This document shows positions 43,224 through 56,121 of a stretch of DNA of 64,000 bases, in pieces (the first letter of the stretch is position 1; each line of letters begins with the position of its first letter). The notes beneath the pieces are model-generated. The model ran no database searches and was not told the origin of the DNA. It saw nothing but the letters and a program-made list of their open reading frames with translations. This DNA is from Zea mays (lineage: Eukaryota > Streptophyta > Magnoliopsida > Poales > Poaceae), in contig NC_050104.1 in NCBI RefSeq assembly GCF_902167145.1, positions 93,941,849 through 94,005,848 on the forward strand. The letters are read 5' to 3'. The translations under genes were made by a program, and so were the position numbers.

Positions 43224-45546
43224 CTACTCTTCTTCGTTCAGAACTTTTTCTGCAGCTTCGGTTAGCAGTTTGGTAACAACTTCGTCTACAATAGCTTCAG
43301 CCATATTAATAATTTCTATTGCTTTCTTTGTCTCTGGGTCGGCCAGTGGGTCAAATGGCTCTGGGGGAGGAGATAGTTCAGCTGCGGTAGAAGACATAAA
43401 TTAGTTCGAAGTCACAAAAATAAACAACAAAGCTAAAAGCCATTAAATAATACCTATCCGTCTTTCGAGTTTCACAGCTTTTTCAGCTTCTTTTGTTGCT
43501 TCTCGAGCGTCATGAATATCTTTTTCGCTCTTCTTCATTATTTCATTAGCCATCCCTCGGCCGCCATTTTCCTAGATATCAGTAAAAAAATTTCCGCCTA
43601 TTAAACTCGCTTCGGCCGAGGGGTCCTTCGTATCGTCAACAGAGAAGGCAGCTTTGGCCTGGGCCAATGTTTTAACATGTTCGCAACCTGCCTTCTCCAA
43701 AACGGCTGCAACTCCCCTAGCACCAGAGAATGCACAGACGTCCCCGCGGTCACTCAAACTCTCCTCAAAAGCTTCGGCTTCACTACTGATCCACTCGATG
43801 ATGCCCTCAGGGTCGCCCCGTATGAAGTTGTCTTCGTTTGAGTACGCGCCCACGTTGGCGAAGCTAGCCTTTATCTTTTTCACACACTCCACAGATTTTT
43901 CAAAGCATCTTTCTTTGGATGCGCGAAGCTCTACAACTGTTTTTTCAAAATAATTTTTCCAGTATTCGCTGGCATCTCGATCAGCTTCGGCAACAACACC
44001 TTTTAATTTGGCATCAGCTAACTATTTTTGAAGGTCTTCAATTTCACTTTTCTGGGCCTCAGCTTGAACTTTGGAGCTAGCTTTGTCTTCTTTTATCTTG
44101 TTTACCAATGAAATTAATATTTTATCCTTTTCAAGGCCTTAGTTCCTTAGTTCAACCACTTTTGAACGAAGGTTGTTCAGAGCTATTGTGCACCCTTCAT
44201 CTTCGATATTTTTCTGTGCCCTGAGGGCATTGCTAAGGATCAAGCCTTGCCAAAGGAGTATAGTATTAAGTATAAACAAGTGAAATAATTCGTTTTTAAA
44301 TACAAAAATTGATTTTCGCACCTTTATACTATTATATGCCAAACTGTCGGCCAATTCATCCTTCGACAGTACTGAGAGGCCATCTTCTAACATTGGGAAC
44401 CCGAAGCTTCTAACCATCTCCCGGCAAACAGATATCTCTTTGTTATCCGGGAGACAGTACAAAAAATCTTCTTCTCCGCTGCCGTTAAACACTAATGCCC
44501 CTTCGGATATTTCAGCTTCTAGGCATAGTGTTGAGCTTCTCGTTCTTCTTCTTTAGAGAGTCTTTTTCCGAAGCATGACGAATGATATATTCAATACTTT
44601 CTTTTAAAGCTTCAGGAGCAGGAGCGGCAACTTTTTCAGGCAAAGCCTGTTCTATAGCCTCTTCCTCTGCTGCCTTCTCTTCAATTTCCGAGGGTTTTTT
44701 CTCAGCAGGCTCTGAAGGCCCAGCTTCAGCACTAGCCTGGCTCACAGCAGTTTCAACTTCGGCCGGTTTTGTTTCAGCTTTGATTTGTATTTTCAAAGCC
44801 TCGGCAATTTTCCCTAAAGGAGTAGAGCTTGAAGCCTTTACTGATTCTAGCACATCTAGTACATTTGTCATTCTTCTTCTTTTGGGAGTTGCCGCAAGAC
44901 CTTTTTGTATCTTCGGCACTGTTACTTCTGCCGAAGGGCTTAAAATTCCTAACATTTTTTCAGTTTTTGGCTCTTCGGCCTTATCTTTACCAGTCTTTGC
45001 CTCAGCTTGCTCGACTGAGGGTGCCTTCGGCATGGTAGTCGGTTCTTCAGTTTTCTGCGTAGGAAGAATGGGCTCCTTTGATTCAGCAGCTGAAGAAATC
45101 TTCTCGCCAAGCTCAGGTACCACAGTCGGTTCAATATAACGCGACCGGTGGGTAAGGACCTTCAACTTTTTACTCTTCGGCGCAGGCTCGCTTGGAGCAG
45201 CCGAAGCAGCAACCTTTCCAGAAGTTACACCCTTTCTTTTCTGCCCCCGTGGCGGGTAGCGATAGTCAGGGTACACAAATCCAATAGCATCAAAAACCCT
45301 ATTTAATCTTTTCTTTTTTCGGCTCCTGAAGGCCGCAGATAGTGCATTATCTTCGGACTTGGAATATGCTCCAAGTAACTCATCGCTAGTATTTTCAATA
45401 CACTTTAGCCAGTCATCATCTGGTTCGACAAACTTGTCCCCAAACCTGAAGGTGTATTTCAATCGAACCAGGCCGCCTTCGCTAGGGTTAGTGATGGTTT
45501 CTTTCGGCATTTCCCAGCTGTCTATAAGTGGCCATATCCTGTAGGC
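43224..45546 (-). pseudogene. E4 antisense accessory gene, copy 1 (C-terminal two thirds)
   Basis: This minus-strand copy starts inside the gene at E5's edge and runs to a TAG at 43224. It has a Lys/Pro/Glu-rich middle (PRGQKRKGVTSGKVAASAAP, PAEKKPSEIEEKAAEEEAIE), a coiled-coil part and a short last exon ending EAAEKVLNEEE. An intron is clear at 43382-43453 (GTATTA...ACCGCAG). Another intron near 44236-44321 has a damaged acceptor (GGCAAG) where copy 2 has TTTGCAG. A stop near 44510 and one near 44139 also occur. It lacks the promoter and N-terminal domain. Confidence 0.72.
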
Positions 45547-45551
45547 TATAT

Positions 45552-46756
45552 TGAAAGTCGCCTAGAGGGGGGTGAATAGGGCGAATCTGAAATTTATAAA
45601 CTTAAGCACAACTACAAGCCGAGTTAGCGTTAGAAATATGAACGAGTCCGAGAGAGAGGGTGAAAAACAAATTGCGGGCAAATAAAGAGTGAGGCACGAT
45701 GATTTGTTTTACTGAGGTTCGGTTCTTGCAAACCTACTCCCCGTTCAGGTGGTCACAAAGACCGGGTCTCTTTCAACCCTTTCCCTCTCTCAAATGGTCA
45801 CTTAGACCGAGTGAGCTTTTCTTCTCAATCAAACGGGACACAAAGTCCACGCAAGGGCCACCACACAATTGGTGTCTCTTGCCTTGGTTACAATTGAGTT
45901 GATCACAAGAAAGAATGAGAAAAAGAAGCAATCCAAGCGCAAGAGCTCAAATGAACACAAGTCACTCTCTCACAAGTCACTATTTGATTTGGAATGAACT
46001 AAGGACTTGGGAGAGGATTTGATCTCTTTGGTGTGTCTTGTATTGAGTGCTATAGCTCTTGTAAGGTGTAGGAAGTTGGAAAACTTGGATGCTATGAATG
46101 GTGGGTGGTTGGGAGTATTTATAACCCCAATCACCAAAAGTGGCTGTTGGGAGGTTGTCTGTCGCATGGCGCACCGGACAGTCTGGTGCGCCACCGGACA
46201 CTGTCTGGTGCGCCAGCCACATCAGCCGGCCGTTGGGTTCTGACCGTTGGAGCTCTGACTGGTGGGGCCTCTGGGCTGTCCGGTGGTGCACCGGACAGGT
46301 CCTGTAGACTGTTCGGTGCCCCTTCTGCGCGTGCTCTGACCCTGGCACACACTGTAGTGTATTTCATGCGGTTGCAGTCGACCGTTGGCGCGAAGTAGCC
46401 GTTGCTCCGCTGGCACACCGGACGGTCCGGTGTGACACCGGACACTGTCCGGTGCTTCACCGGACAGTCCGGTGAATTATAGCGGAGCGGCCACCCATTT
46501 CCCGAAGGTAGCGAGTTCAGCGTCAAGTTCCCTGGTGCACCGAACACTGTCCGGTGCGCCAGACCAGGGTGCCTTTGGGATGTCTTTAGCTCTCTTTATT
46601 TGAACCCATCTTTGGTCTTTTTATTGGCTTGTTGTGAACCTTTGGCACCTGTAAAACTTATAGACTAGAGTAAACTAGTTAGTCCAATTATTTGTGTTGG
46701 GCAATTCAACCACCAAAATCAATTTAGGAAAAAGGTGTAAGCCTATTTCCCTTTCA
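45552..46756 (-). repeat. E5 3' LTR (1205 bp)
   Basis: It matches 53494-54724 at roughly 95-96% in the parts aligned by eye. Between 46150 and 46560 it is rich in ACCGGACAGTCCGGTG-type inverted repeats. Confidence 0.9.
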
Positions 46757-47567
46757 ATCTCCCCCTTTTTGGTGATTGATGCCAACACAAACCAAAGCAA
46801 ATATAGAAGTGCATAATTGAACTAGTTTGCATAATGTAAGTACAAAAGGTTACTAAGAATTTGAACCAATAAATTCTCATAAGATATGCATGGATTGTTT
46901 CTTAACATTTCGGACCACGCTTGCACCACATGTTTTGTTTTTGCAAATTCTTTTGTAAATTCTTTTCAAAGTCCTTTTGCAAATAGTCAAAGGTGAATGA
47001 GTAAGATTTTGAGAAGCATTTTCAAGATTTGAAATTTTCTCCCCCTGTTTCAAATGCGTTTTCCTTTGACTAAACAAAACTCCCCCTCAATCAAAACCTC
47101 CTCTTAGTGTTCAAGAGGGTTTTAGACATTAGTTTTGAAGAGGTTGTACCAATTTAAAATTCTAATAAGATACCGATTGAAAAATCATCAATTGAAAAAT
47201 CGTTTCTTAACTCACAATTTTTGAAATTGGTGGTGGTGCGGTCCTTTTGCTTTGGGCTAATACTTTCTCCCCCTTTGGCATGAATCGCCAAAAACGGATA
47301 CTTGAGTGAAATATAAGCCCTATTAACTAAATTATCCCCCTTTGGCGAACACAATATGAGTGAAGACTATACCAAAGTTGGAGAGCGACGCGGAGCGACG
47401 GTGAAGGATGAGTAATTTGATGGAGTAGAGTGGAAGCCTTTGTCTTCGCCGAAGACTCCAATTCCCTTTCAATCTATGACTTGGTTTGAAATACACTTGA
47501 AAACACATTAGTCATAGCATATAAAAGAGACATGATCAAAGGTATATTAATGAGCTATGTGTGCAAA
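46757..47567 (-). other. E5 3' untranslated region with repeated polypurine tracts
   Basis: Read on the minus strand, GGGGGA-type purine tracts occur next to the LTR (46757-46770) and again near 47038, 47083, 47268 and 47335. Repeated tracts upstream of the 3' LTR are a described Sirevirus feature. No gene is seen here. Confidence 0.7.
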
Positions 47568-47570
47568 AAA

Positions 47571-50500
47571 TCAAAAGAAATTCTGAGAATCAAGAATATT
47601 TAGCTCATGCCTAAGTTTGTTAAATGTTTGTTCATCTAGTGGCTTGGTAAAGATATCGGCTAATTGTTCTTTGGTGTTAATATATGCAATCTCGATATCC
47701 CCTTTTTGTTGGTGATCCCTTAAGAAATGATACCGAATGGCTATGTGTTTAGTGCGGCTATGTTCAACAGGATTATCTGCCATGCGGATTGCACTTTCAT
47801 TATCACATAGAAGAGGAACTTTGGTTAATTTGTAACCATAGTCCCTAAGGGTTTGCCTCATCCAAAGCAATTGCGCGCAACAATGGCCTGCGGCAATATA
47901 CTCGGCTTCGGTGGTAGAAAGAGCGACAGAATTTTGCTTCTTTGAAGCCCAAGACACAAGGGACCTTCCCAAGAACTGGCAAGTCCCCGATGTGCTCTTT
48001 CTATTAATTTTATACCCCGCCCAATCGGCATCCGAATAACCAATTAAATCAAATGTGGATCCCCTAGGATACCAAAGCCCAAACTTAGGAGTATAAACTA
48101 AATATCTCAAGATTCATTTTAGGACCGTAAGGTGAGCTTCCTTAGGGTCGGCTTGGAATCTTGCACACATGCATACGGAAAGCATAATGTCCGGTCGAGA
48201 TGCACATAAATAGAGTAGAGAACCTATCATCGACCGGTATACCTTTTGATCTACGGATTTACCTCCCGTGTCGAGGTCGAGATGCCCATTTGTTCCCATG
48301 GGTGTCTTGATGGGCTTGGCATCCTTCATCCCAAACTTGTTTAGAATGTCTTGAATGTACTTCGTTTGGCTAATGAAGGTGCCCTCTTGGAGTTGCTTCA
48401 CTTGAAATCCTAAGAAGTACTTCAACTCCCCCATCATAGACATCTCGAATTTTTGTGTCATGATCCTACTAAACTCTTCACATGTAGATTCGTTAGTAGA
48501 CCCAAATATAATATCATCAACACAAATTTGGCATACAAACAAATCATTTGCAAGTGTTTTAGTAAAGAGTGTAGGATCGGCTTTTCCGACTTTGAAGCCA
48601 TTAGTGATAAGGAAATCTCTTAGGCATTCATACCATGCTCTTGGGGCTTGCTTGAGCCCATAAAGCGCCTTAGAGAGTTTATATACGTGATTAGGATACT
48701 CACTATCTTCAAAGCCGGGAGGTTGCTCAACATAGACCTCCTCCTTGATTGGTCCATTGAGGAAGGCACTTTTCACGTCTATTTGATAAAGCTTAAAGCC
48801 ATGGTAAGTAGCATAGGCAAGTAATATACGAATTGACTCAAGCCTAGCTACGGGTGCATAGGTTTCACCCAAATCCAAACCTTCAACTTGTGAATATCCC
48901 TTGGCCACAAGTCGGGCTTTGTTCCTTGTCACCACACCATGCTCATCTTGCTTGTTGTGGAAGACCCACTTGGTTCCTACGACATTTTGGTTAGGACGTG
49001 GAACTAAATGCCATACCTCATTCCTTGTGAAATTGTTGAGCTCCTCTTGCATCGCCACCACCCAATCCGAATCTTGAAGTGCTTCCTCTATCCTGTGTGG
49101 CTCAATAGAGGAAACAAAAGAGTAATGTTCACAAAAATGAGCAACACGAGATCGAGTAGTTACCCCCTTTTGAATGTCGCTAAGGATGGTGTTCACGGGG
49201 TGATCTCGTTGAATTGCTTGGTGGACTCTTGGGTGTGGCGGTCTTGGAACTTGTTCATCTTTCTTGTCTTGATTATGGGCATCTCCCCCTTGATTATTGT
49301 CCTCCTCTTGAGGTGGCTCATCCTCTTGATCTTCTCCTTCATCATCTTGAGCCTCATCCTCATCTTGAGTTGGTGGAGATGCTTGCATGGAGGAAGATGG
49401 TTGATCTTGTGCTTGTGGAGGCTCTTCGGATTCCTTAGGACACACATCCCCAATGGACATGTTCCTTAGCGCGACGCATGGAGCCTCTTCATCATCTAGC
49501 TCATCAAGATTAACTTGCTCTACTTGAGAGCCGTTAGTCTCATCAAACACAATGTCACAAGAAACTTCAACTAGTCCAGAGGACTTGTTAAAGACTCTAT
49601 ATGCCCTTGTGTTTGAATCATATCCTAGTAAAAAGCCTTCTACAGCCTTAGGAGCAAATTTAGATTTTCTACTTCTTTTAACAAGAATAAAACATTTGCT
49701 ACCAAAGACTCTAAAATATGAAACATTGGGCTTTTTACCGGTTATGAGTTCATACGATGTCTTCTTGAGGATTCGGTGTAGAAACAATCAGTTGATGGCG
49801 TAGCAGGCGGTGTTGACCGCCTCGCCCCAAAACCGATCCGAAGTCTTGTATTCACCAAGCATGGTCCTCGCCATGTCCAATAGAGTTCGATTCTTCCTCT
49901 CCACTACACCATTTTGTTGTGGTGTGTAGGGAGAAGAGAACTTATGCTTGATGCCCTCCTCCTCAAGGAAACCTTCGATTTGAGAGTTCTTGAACTCCGT
50001 CCTGTTGTCGCTTCTTATCTTCTTGATCCTTAAGCTGAACTCATTTTGAGCCCGTCTCAAGAATCCCTTTAAGGTTTCTTGGGTATGAGATTTTTCCTGC
50101 AAAAAGAACACCCAAGTGAAGCGAGAATAGTCATCCACAATAACTAGACAGTACTTACTCCCGCCGATGCTTATGTAAGCTATCGGGCCGAATAGATCCA
50201 TATGTAGGAGCTCGAGTGGCCTGTCAGTCGTCATGATGTTCTTGTGTGGATGATGAACACCAACTTGCTTTCTTGCCTCACATGCGCTACAAACCCTGTC
50301 TTTCTTAAAATGAACATTTGTTAGTCCCAAAATGTGTTCTCCCTTTAGAAGCTTGTGAAGATTCTTCATTCCAACATGTGCTAGTCGGCGATGCCAGAGC
50401 CAGCCCATGTTAGTCTTAGCAATTAAGCAAGTGTCGAGTTCAGCTCTATCAAAATCTACTAAGTATAGCTGACCCTCTAACACTCCCTTAAATGCTATTG

Positions 50501-50800
50501 AATCATCACTTCTTCTAAAGACAGTAACACCTATATCCATAAAAGACAGTTGTAACCCATTTTACATAATTGCGAAACTGAAAGCAAGTTATAATCTAAA
50601 GAATCTACAAGAAAAACATTGGAAATGGAATGGTCAGGTGATATAGCTATTTTACCCAATCCTTTGACCAAACCTTGATTCTCATCCCCGAATGTGATAG
50701 CTCGTTGGGGATCTTGGTTTTTCTCATAGGAGGAGAACATCTTCTTCTCCCCTGTCATATGGTTTGTGCACCCGCTGTCGATGATCCAACTTGAGCCCCC
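47571..50800 (-). pseudogene. E5 pol: protease, integrase, reverse transcriptase, RNase H
   Basis: On the minus strand the protease (WIIDSGCTNHMTGEK near 50780) is followed by integrase (HRRLAHVGMKNL, C-SAC; core MDLFGPI, IKKIRSDNRTEF, PYTPQQNGVVERKN), reverse transcriptase ([20 protein letters not shown], catalytic CVDDIIFGS near 48515) and RNase H (SDADWAGYKINRKSTSGTCQ, STTEAEYIAAGHC). In-frame TGA codons at about 49785 and 48111 stand where related elements have Arg, consistent with CGA to TGA decay; the protease-integrase join also has a frame break. Otherwise it is full length, so a low-age copy. Confidence 0.9.
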
Positions 50801-51594
50801 GGATGCATAAACCTACAAAACAAATTTAGTTCTTGATTTTAGGTACCCAAACGGTTTTGGGTCCTTTGACATTAGATACAAGAAATTTGGGTACCCAAAC
50901 ACAAGTCTTTGATCCCTTGTGTTTGCCCCCAACATACTTGGCAACTACCTTGCCAGATTTGTTAGTCAAAACATAAGATGCATCAAAAGTCTTAAATGAA
51001 ATGTTAGAATCATTTGATGCAATTGGATTTTTCTTCTTAGGCATTTTTGCACGGGTTGATTGCCTAGAGCTAGATGTCTCACCCTTATACATAAAAGCAT
51101 GATTAGGGCCAGAGTGAGACTTCCTATATTGAATTCTCCTAATTTTGTGCTCGGGATAACCGGCAGGGTACAAAATGTAACCCTCGTTATCCTGAGGCAT
51201 GGGAGCCTTGCCCTTAACAAAGTTAGACAATCTTTTAGAAGGGGCATTAAGTTTGACATTGTCTCCCTTTTGGAAGCCAATGCCATCCTTGATGCCAGGG
51301 CGTCTCCCACTATAGAGCATGCTTCTAGCAAATTTAAAATTTTCATTTTCTAAGTCATGCTCATTAATTTTGGCATTAAGTTGAGCTATTTGATCATTTT
51401 GTTTCTTAATTAAAGCTAGGTGATCATGAATAGCATCAACATTAATGTCTCTACATCTAGTGCAAATGGAAACATGCTCAACGGTAGATGTAGAGGGTTT
51501 GCAAGATTTTAGTTCAACAATCTTAGCATGTAAAATGTCATTTTCACTTCTAAGATTGGAAATGGTAACATTGCAAACATCTAAGTTTTTAGCC

Positions 51595-53448
51595 TTAGTT
51601 CTCATTTTTAAGGCTAGCAAGAGAGATATTCAATTCTTCAATCTTAGCAAGTAAACTAACATTACCATCTCTAAGATTGGGAATAGAAACATCACAAGCA
51701 TTTGAATCAACCTTAGCAATTATTTTAGCATTCTCATTTCTAAGGTTGGCAATAATATCATGGCAAGTGCTTAGCTCACTAGATAGTTTTTCACATTTCT
51801 CTACTTCTAGAGCGTAAGCATTTTTAACCTTAACATGCTTCTTGTTTTCTTTAATTAGGAAGTCCTCTTGAGAGTCCAAGAGTTCATCCTTCTCATGAAT
51901 AGCACTGATTAATTCATTTAATTTTTCTTTTTGTTGCATGTTTAGGTTGGCAAAAAGGGTGCACAAATTATCCTCCTCATCACAAGAGTTATCCTCATTA
52001 CTAGAGGTTTCATATTTAGTGGAGGATTTTGATTTTACCTTCTTCCTTTTGCCGTCTTTTGCCATGAGGCACTTGTGGCCGATGTTAGGGAAGAGGAGTC
52101 CTTTGGTGACGGCGATGTTGGCGGCGTCCTCGTCGGAGGAGGAGTCGGAGGAGCTCTCGTCGGAGTTGCACTCACGGCACACATGGGCATCGCCGCCCTT
52201 CTTCTTGTAGTATTTCTTCTTTTCTCTCCTCTTTCCCTTCTTGTCGTCGCCCCTGTCACTGTCACTTGATATTGGACATTTTGCAATAAAGTGTCCGGGC
52301 TTACCACACTTGTAGCACACTTTCTTGGAGCGGGACTTGTAGTCCTTCCCTCTCCTTTGCTTGAGGATTTGGCGAAAGCTCTTGATGATGAGTGCCATTT
52401 CCTCGTTGTCGAGCTTGGAGGCGTCGATGGGGAGTCTACTTGATGTAGACTCTTCCTTCTTCTCCTCTGTTGCCTTGAATGCGACCGGTTGTGCTTCGGG
52501 CGTGGAGGGGCCATCTTGCTCGATGATTTTCTTTAAGCCTTTGATCATTAATTCAAAGCTCACAAATTTTCCTATTACTTCCTCGGGAGACATTAGTGTA
52601 TATCTAGGATCACCACGTATTAATTGTACTTGTGTAGGGTTAAGAAAAACGAGTGATCTAAGAATAACCTTGACCATTTCATTGTCATCCCATTTTTTGC
52701 TCCCGAGGTTGCGCACTTGGTTCACCAAGGTCTTGAGCCGGTTGTACATCTCTTGTGGCTCCTCCCCTTGGCGAAGTCGGAAGCGACCGAGCTCCCCCTC
52801 GATCGTCTCCCGCTTGGTGATCTTGGTCACCTCGTCTCCTTCGTGCGCGGTCTTGAGTACGTCTCAAATCTCCTTGGCACTCTTCAATCCTTGCACCTTG
52901 TTATACTCCTCTCGACTTAGAGAGGTGAGGAGTATAGTGGTGGCTTGGGAGTTGAAGTGCACGATTTGGGCCACCTCGTCCTCATCATAATCTTCATCCC
53001 CTACGGATGGTACCTGTACACCAAACTCAACAACATCCCATATGCTTTTGTGGAGTGAGGTTAGGTGATATCTCATCATATCACTCCACCTAGAATAATC
53101 TTCACCGTCAAATGTCGGTGGTTTGCCTAATGGGACAGAAAGTAATGGAGTATGCTTAGGAATGCAAGGATATCATAGGGGGATCTTACTATACTTCTTG
53201 CGCTCTTGTCGCTAAGAAGTGACGGACGTGGCGTCGGATCCGGATGTAGAGGGCGAGGAAGAATCGGTCTCGTAGTAAACCACTTTCTTCATTTTCTTCT
53301 TCTTCTCGCCACTCTTGTGCGATCGAATGCGTGAAGGGGATCCATCCTTCTTGTTGTTGGCGGACTCCCATGATGGAGCCTTCCCGTGGCTTGTAGCAGA
53401 CTTCTCACCGCCGATCACCATCTTCTTGGCGTGATCTCCCGACATCAC
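51595..53448 (-). pseudogene. E5 gag
   Basis: The minus-strand ATG at 53448 (MSGDHAKKMVIGGEKSATSH) begins a basic, Ser-rich N-terminus. The gag core follows (HLTSLHKSIWDVVEFGVQVP, FRLRQGEEPQEMYNRLKTLV, RGDPRYTLMSPEEVIGKFVS) and a CCHC knuckle CYKCGKPGHFIAKC near 52300. A long coiled-coil tail of the Sirevirus type continues to about 50826 in another frame. Stops near 53215 and 52865 break the frame. Confidence 0.85.
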
Positions 53449-53480
53449 TTCGAGCGATTAAGCTCTAATGAAGCACCGGG

Positions 53481-53493
53481 CTCTGATACCAAT
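53481..53493 (-). other. E5 primer-binding site
   Basis: The minus strand reads ATTGGTATCAGAG directly after the LTR, complementary to the 3' end of initiator methionine tRNA, the common primer of plant Copia elements. Confidence 0.85.
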
Positions 53494-54724
53494 TGAAAGT
53501 CGCCTAGAGGGGGGGGGGGTGAATAGGGCAAATCTGAAATTTATAAACTTAAGCACAACTACAAGCCGGGTTAGCGTTAGAAATATGAACGAGTCCGAGA
53601 GAGAGGGTGAAAAACAAATTGCGGGCAAATAAAGAGTGAGACACGATGATTTGTTTTACCGAGGTTCGGTTCTTGCAAACCTACTCCCCGTTGAGGTGGT
53701 CACAATGACCGAGTCTCTTTCAACCCTTCCCCTCTCTCAAACGGTCACTCAGATCGAGTGAGCTTTTCTTCTCAATCAAACGGGACACAAAGTCCTCGCA
53801 AGGACCACCACACAATTGGTGTCTCTTGCCTTGGTTACAATTGAGTTGATCACAAGAAAGAATGAGAAAAAGAAGCAATCCAAGCGCAAGAGCTTAAATG
53901 AACACAAGTCACTTTCTCACAAGTCACTATTTGATTTGGAATGAACTAAGGACTTGGGAGAGGATTTGATCTCTTTGGTGTGTCTTGTATTGAATGCTAT
54001 AGCTCTTGTAACGTGTAGGAAGTTGGAAAACTTGGATGCTATGAATGGTGGGTGGTTGGGGGTATTTATAACCCCAACCACCAAAAGTGGCCGTTGGGAG
54101 GCTGTTTGTCGCATGGCGCAACGGACAGTCCGGTGTGCTACCGGACACTGTCTGGTGCGCCAGCCACGTTAGCCGGTCATTGGGTTCTGACCGTTGGAGC
54201 TCTGACTGGTGGGGCCTCTGGGCTGTCCGGTGGTGCACCGGACAGGTCCTGTAGACTATCTGGTGCCCCTTCTGCGCGTGCTCTGACCCTGGCGCACACT
54301 ATAGCGTATTTAATGACGTTGCAGTCGACCGTTGGCGCGAAGTAGTCGTTGCTCCGCTGGCACACCGGACAGTCCGGTGTGACACCGGACACTGTCCTGT
54401 GCTTCACCAGACAGTCCAGTGAATTATAGCGGAGCGGCCTCCCATTTTCCCGAAGGTAGCGAGTTCAGCGTCAAGTTCCCTGGTGCACCGGACACTGTCC
54501 GGTGGCACACCGGACAGTCCGGTGCACCAGACCAGGGTGCCTTTGGGATGTCTTTAGCTCTCTTTATTTGAACCCATCTTTGGTCTTTTTATTGGCTTGT
54601 TGTGAAGCTTTGGCACCTGTAAAACTTATAGACTAGAGTAAACTAGTTAGTCCAATTATTTGTGTTGGGCAATTCAACCACCAAATCCAATTTAGGAAAA
54701 AGGTGTAAGCCTATTTCCCTTTCA
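53494..54724 (-). repeat. E5 5' LTR (1231 bp)
   Basis: Same ends as 45552-46756, with a longer G run near the start (53511) and an extra CCGGACAGTCCGGTG unit near 54500 that explains the length difference. Confidence 0.9.
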
Positions 54725-54729
54725 TATAA

Positions 54730-55764
54730 GGCACATATTTTTCAAAGCATCTTTCTTTGAATGCGCGAAGCTCTGCAACTGTTTTTTCAAAATAATTTTT
54801 CCAGTATTCGTTGGCATCTCGATCAGCTTCGGTAACAGCGCATTTTAATTTGGCCTCGGCTAACTGTTTTCGAAGGTCTTCACTTTCACTTTTATGGGCC
54901 TCAGCTTAAACTTTGGAGCTAGCTTTGTCTTCTTTTATCTTGTTTACCAATGAAATTAATATTTTATCCTTTTCAAGGCCTTCGTTCCTTGGTTCAATCA
55001 CTTCTGAACGAAGGTTGTTCAGATCCATTGTGCACCCTTCATCTTCGATATTTTTCTGTGCCCCGAGGGCATTGCTAAGGATCAAGCCCTGCAAAAGGAG
55101 TATAGTATTAAGTATAAACAAGTGAAATAATTCGTTTTTAAATACAAAAATTGATTTTCGCACCTTTATACCATTATATGCCAAACTGTCGGCCAATTCA
55201 TCATTCGACAGTACTGAGAGGCCATCTTCTAACGTTGGGAACCCGAAGCTTCTACCCATCTCCCGGCAAACAGATATCTCTTTGCTATCCGGGAGACAGT
55301 ACAAAAAATCTTCTTCTCCGCTGCCGTTAAAGACTAATGCCCCCTTCGGATATTTCAGCTTCTAGGCATAGTGTTGAGCTTCTCGTTCTTCTTCTTTAGA
55401 GAGTCATTTTCCAAAGCATGATGGATGATATATTCGATACTTTCTTTTAAAGCTTCGGGAGCAGGAGTGACAACTTTTTCAGGCAAAGCCTGTTCTATAG
55501 CCTCTTCCTCTGCTGCCTTTTCTTCAATTTTCGAGGGTTTTTTCTCAGCAGGCTCTGAAGGCCCAGCTTCGGCACTAGCCTGGCTCACAGCAGTTTCAAC
55601 TTCGGCCGGTTTTGTTTCAGCTTCGATTTGTATTTTCGAAGCCTCGACAATTTTCCCTAAAGGAGTAGAGCTTGAAGCCTTTATTGATTCTAGCACATCT
55701 AGTACATTTGCCATTCTTCTTCTTTTGGGAGTTGTCGCAAGACCTTTTTGTATCTTCGGCACTG
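54730..55764 (-). pseudogene. E4 antisense accessory gene, copy 2, middle part (before E6)
   Basis: This repeats 43890-44925 at about 97%. The minus frame carries KRRRMANVLDVLESIKASSS and a Glu/Ala-rich stretch, a normal-looking intron (donor near 55165, acceptor TTTTGCAG near 55085), then MGRSFGFPTLEDGLSVL. It ends at E5 near 54735, so the last exons are found only in copy 1. Confidence 0.75.
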
Positions 55765-56075
55765 TGTTAGGGACTGTCGGCCCAAACAGCCCATGCCAGC
55801 CCAGGTAGCTAAAGGAAAATATGATAAGGGCACAATGAAGGTGACGAGGAAGTTTATTAAAGAATTATTCAGAACACCAACTCCTGTTTATCTTCCACCT
55901 CAAGCTTCTCTGCTTTCTCTTCGTCTAGATCTAGCTGTATTCCTCCACACTGTAACAGAACTATTACGCTTCTTCTTGTCACCAAGTATCAAACTCCAGC
56001 TGCCTTTCTCCTCTTCCTTCCCGAACTCTGAATTTTATATCTGTTCTTGAGTTAATCGAGTAGAAAAGGCTAACA
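55765..56075 (+). repeat. E6 5' LTR
   Basis: 311 bases, nearly identical to 58865-59174. Confidence 0.93.
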
Positions 56076-56077
56076 AG

Positions 56078-56087
56078 TGGTATCAGA
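56078..56087 (+). other. E6 primer-binding site
   Basis: TGGTATCAGA starts two bases after the LTR and matches the initiator Met-tRNA site used by Copia elements such as E5. Confidence 0.75.
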
Positions 56088-56121
56088 TTTGTTCGATCAT
56101 CGGCTTCAATTTGCCAACGCC

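Larger units (their letters stand above)
45552..54724 (-). mobile_element. E5: nearly complete Copia element (Sirevirus, Opie/Ji-like)
   Basis: Two LTRs of about 1.2 kb begin TGAAAGTCGCC and end CCTTTCA (plus view). They enclose a primer-binding site complementary to initiator Met-tRNA, then gag, protease, integrase, reverse transcriptase and RNase H on the minus strand. Several purine tracts before the 3' LTR and CCGGACAGTCCGG palindromes in the LTR are Sirevirus traits. The flanking five bases are TATAT on the left and TATAA on the right, a near match. The host sequence on the two sides is not continuous (see findings). Only a few stops disable it. Confidence 0.9.
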
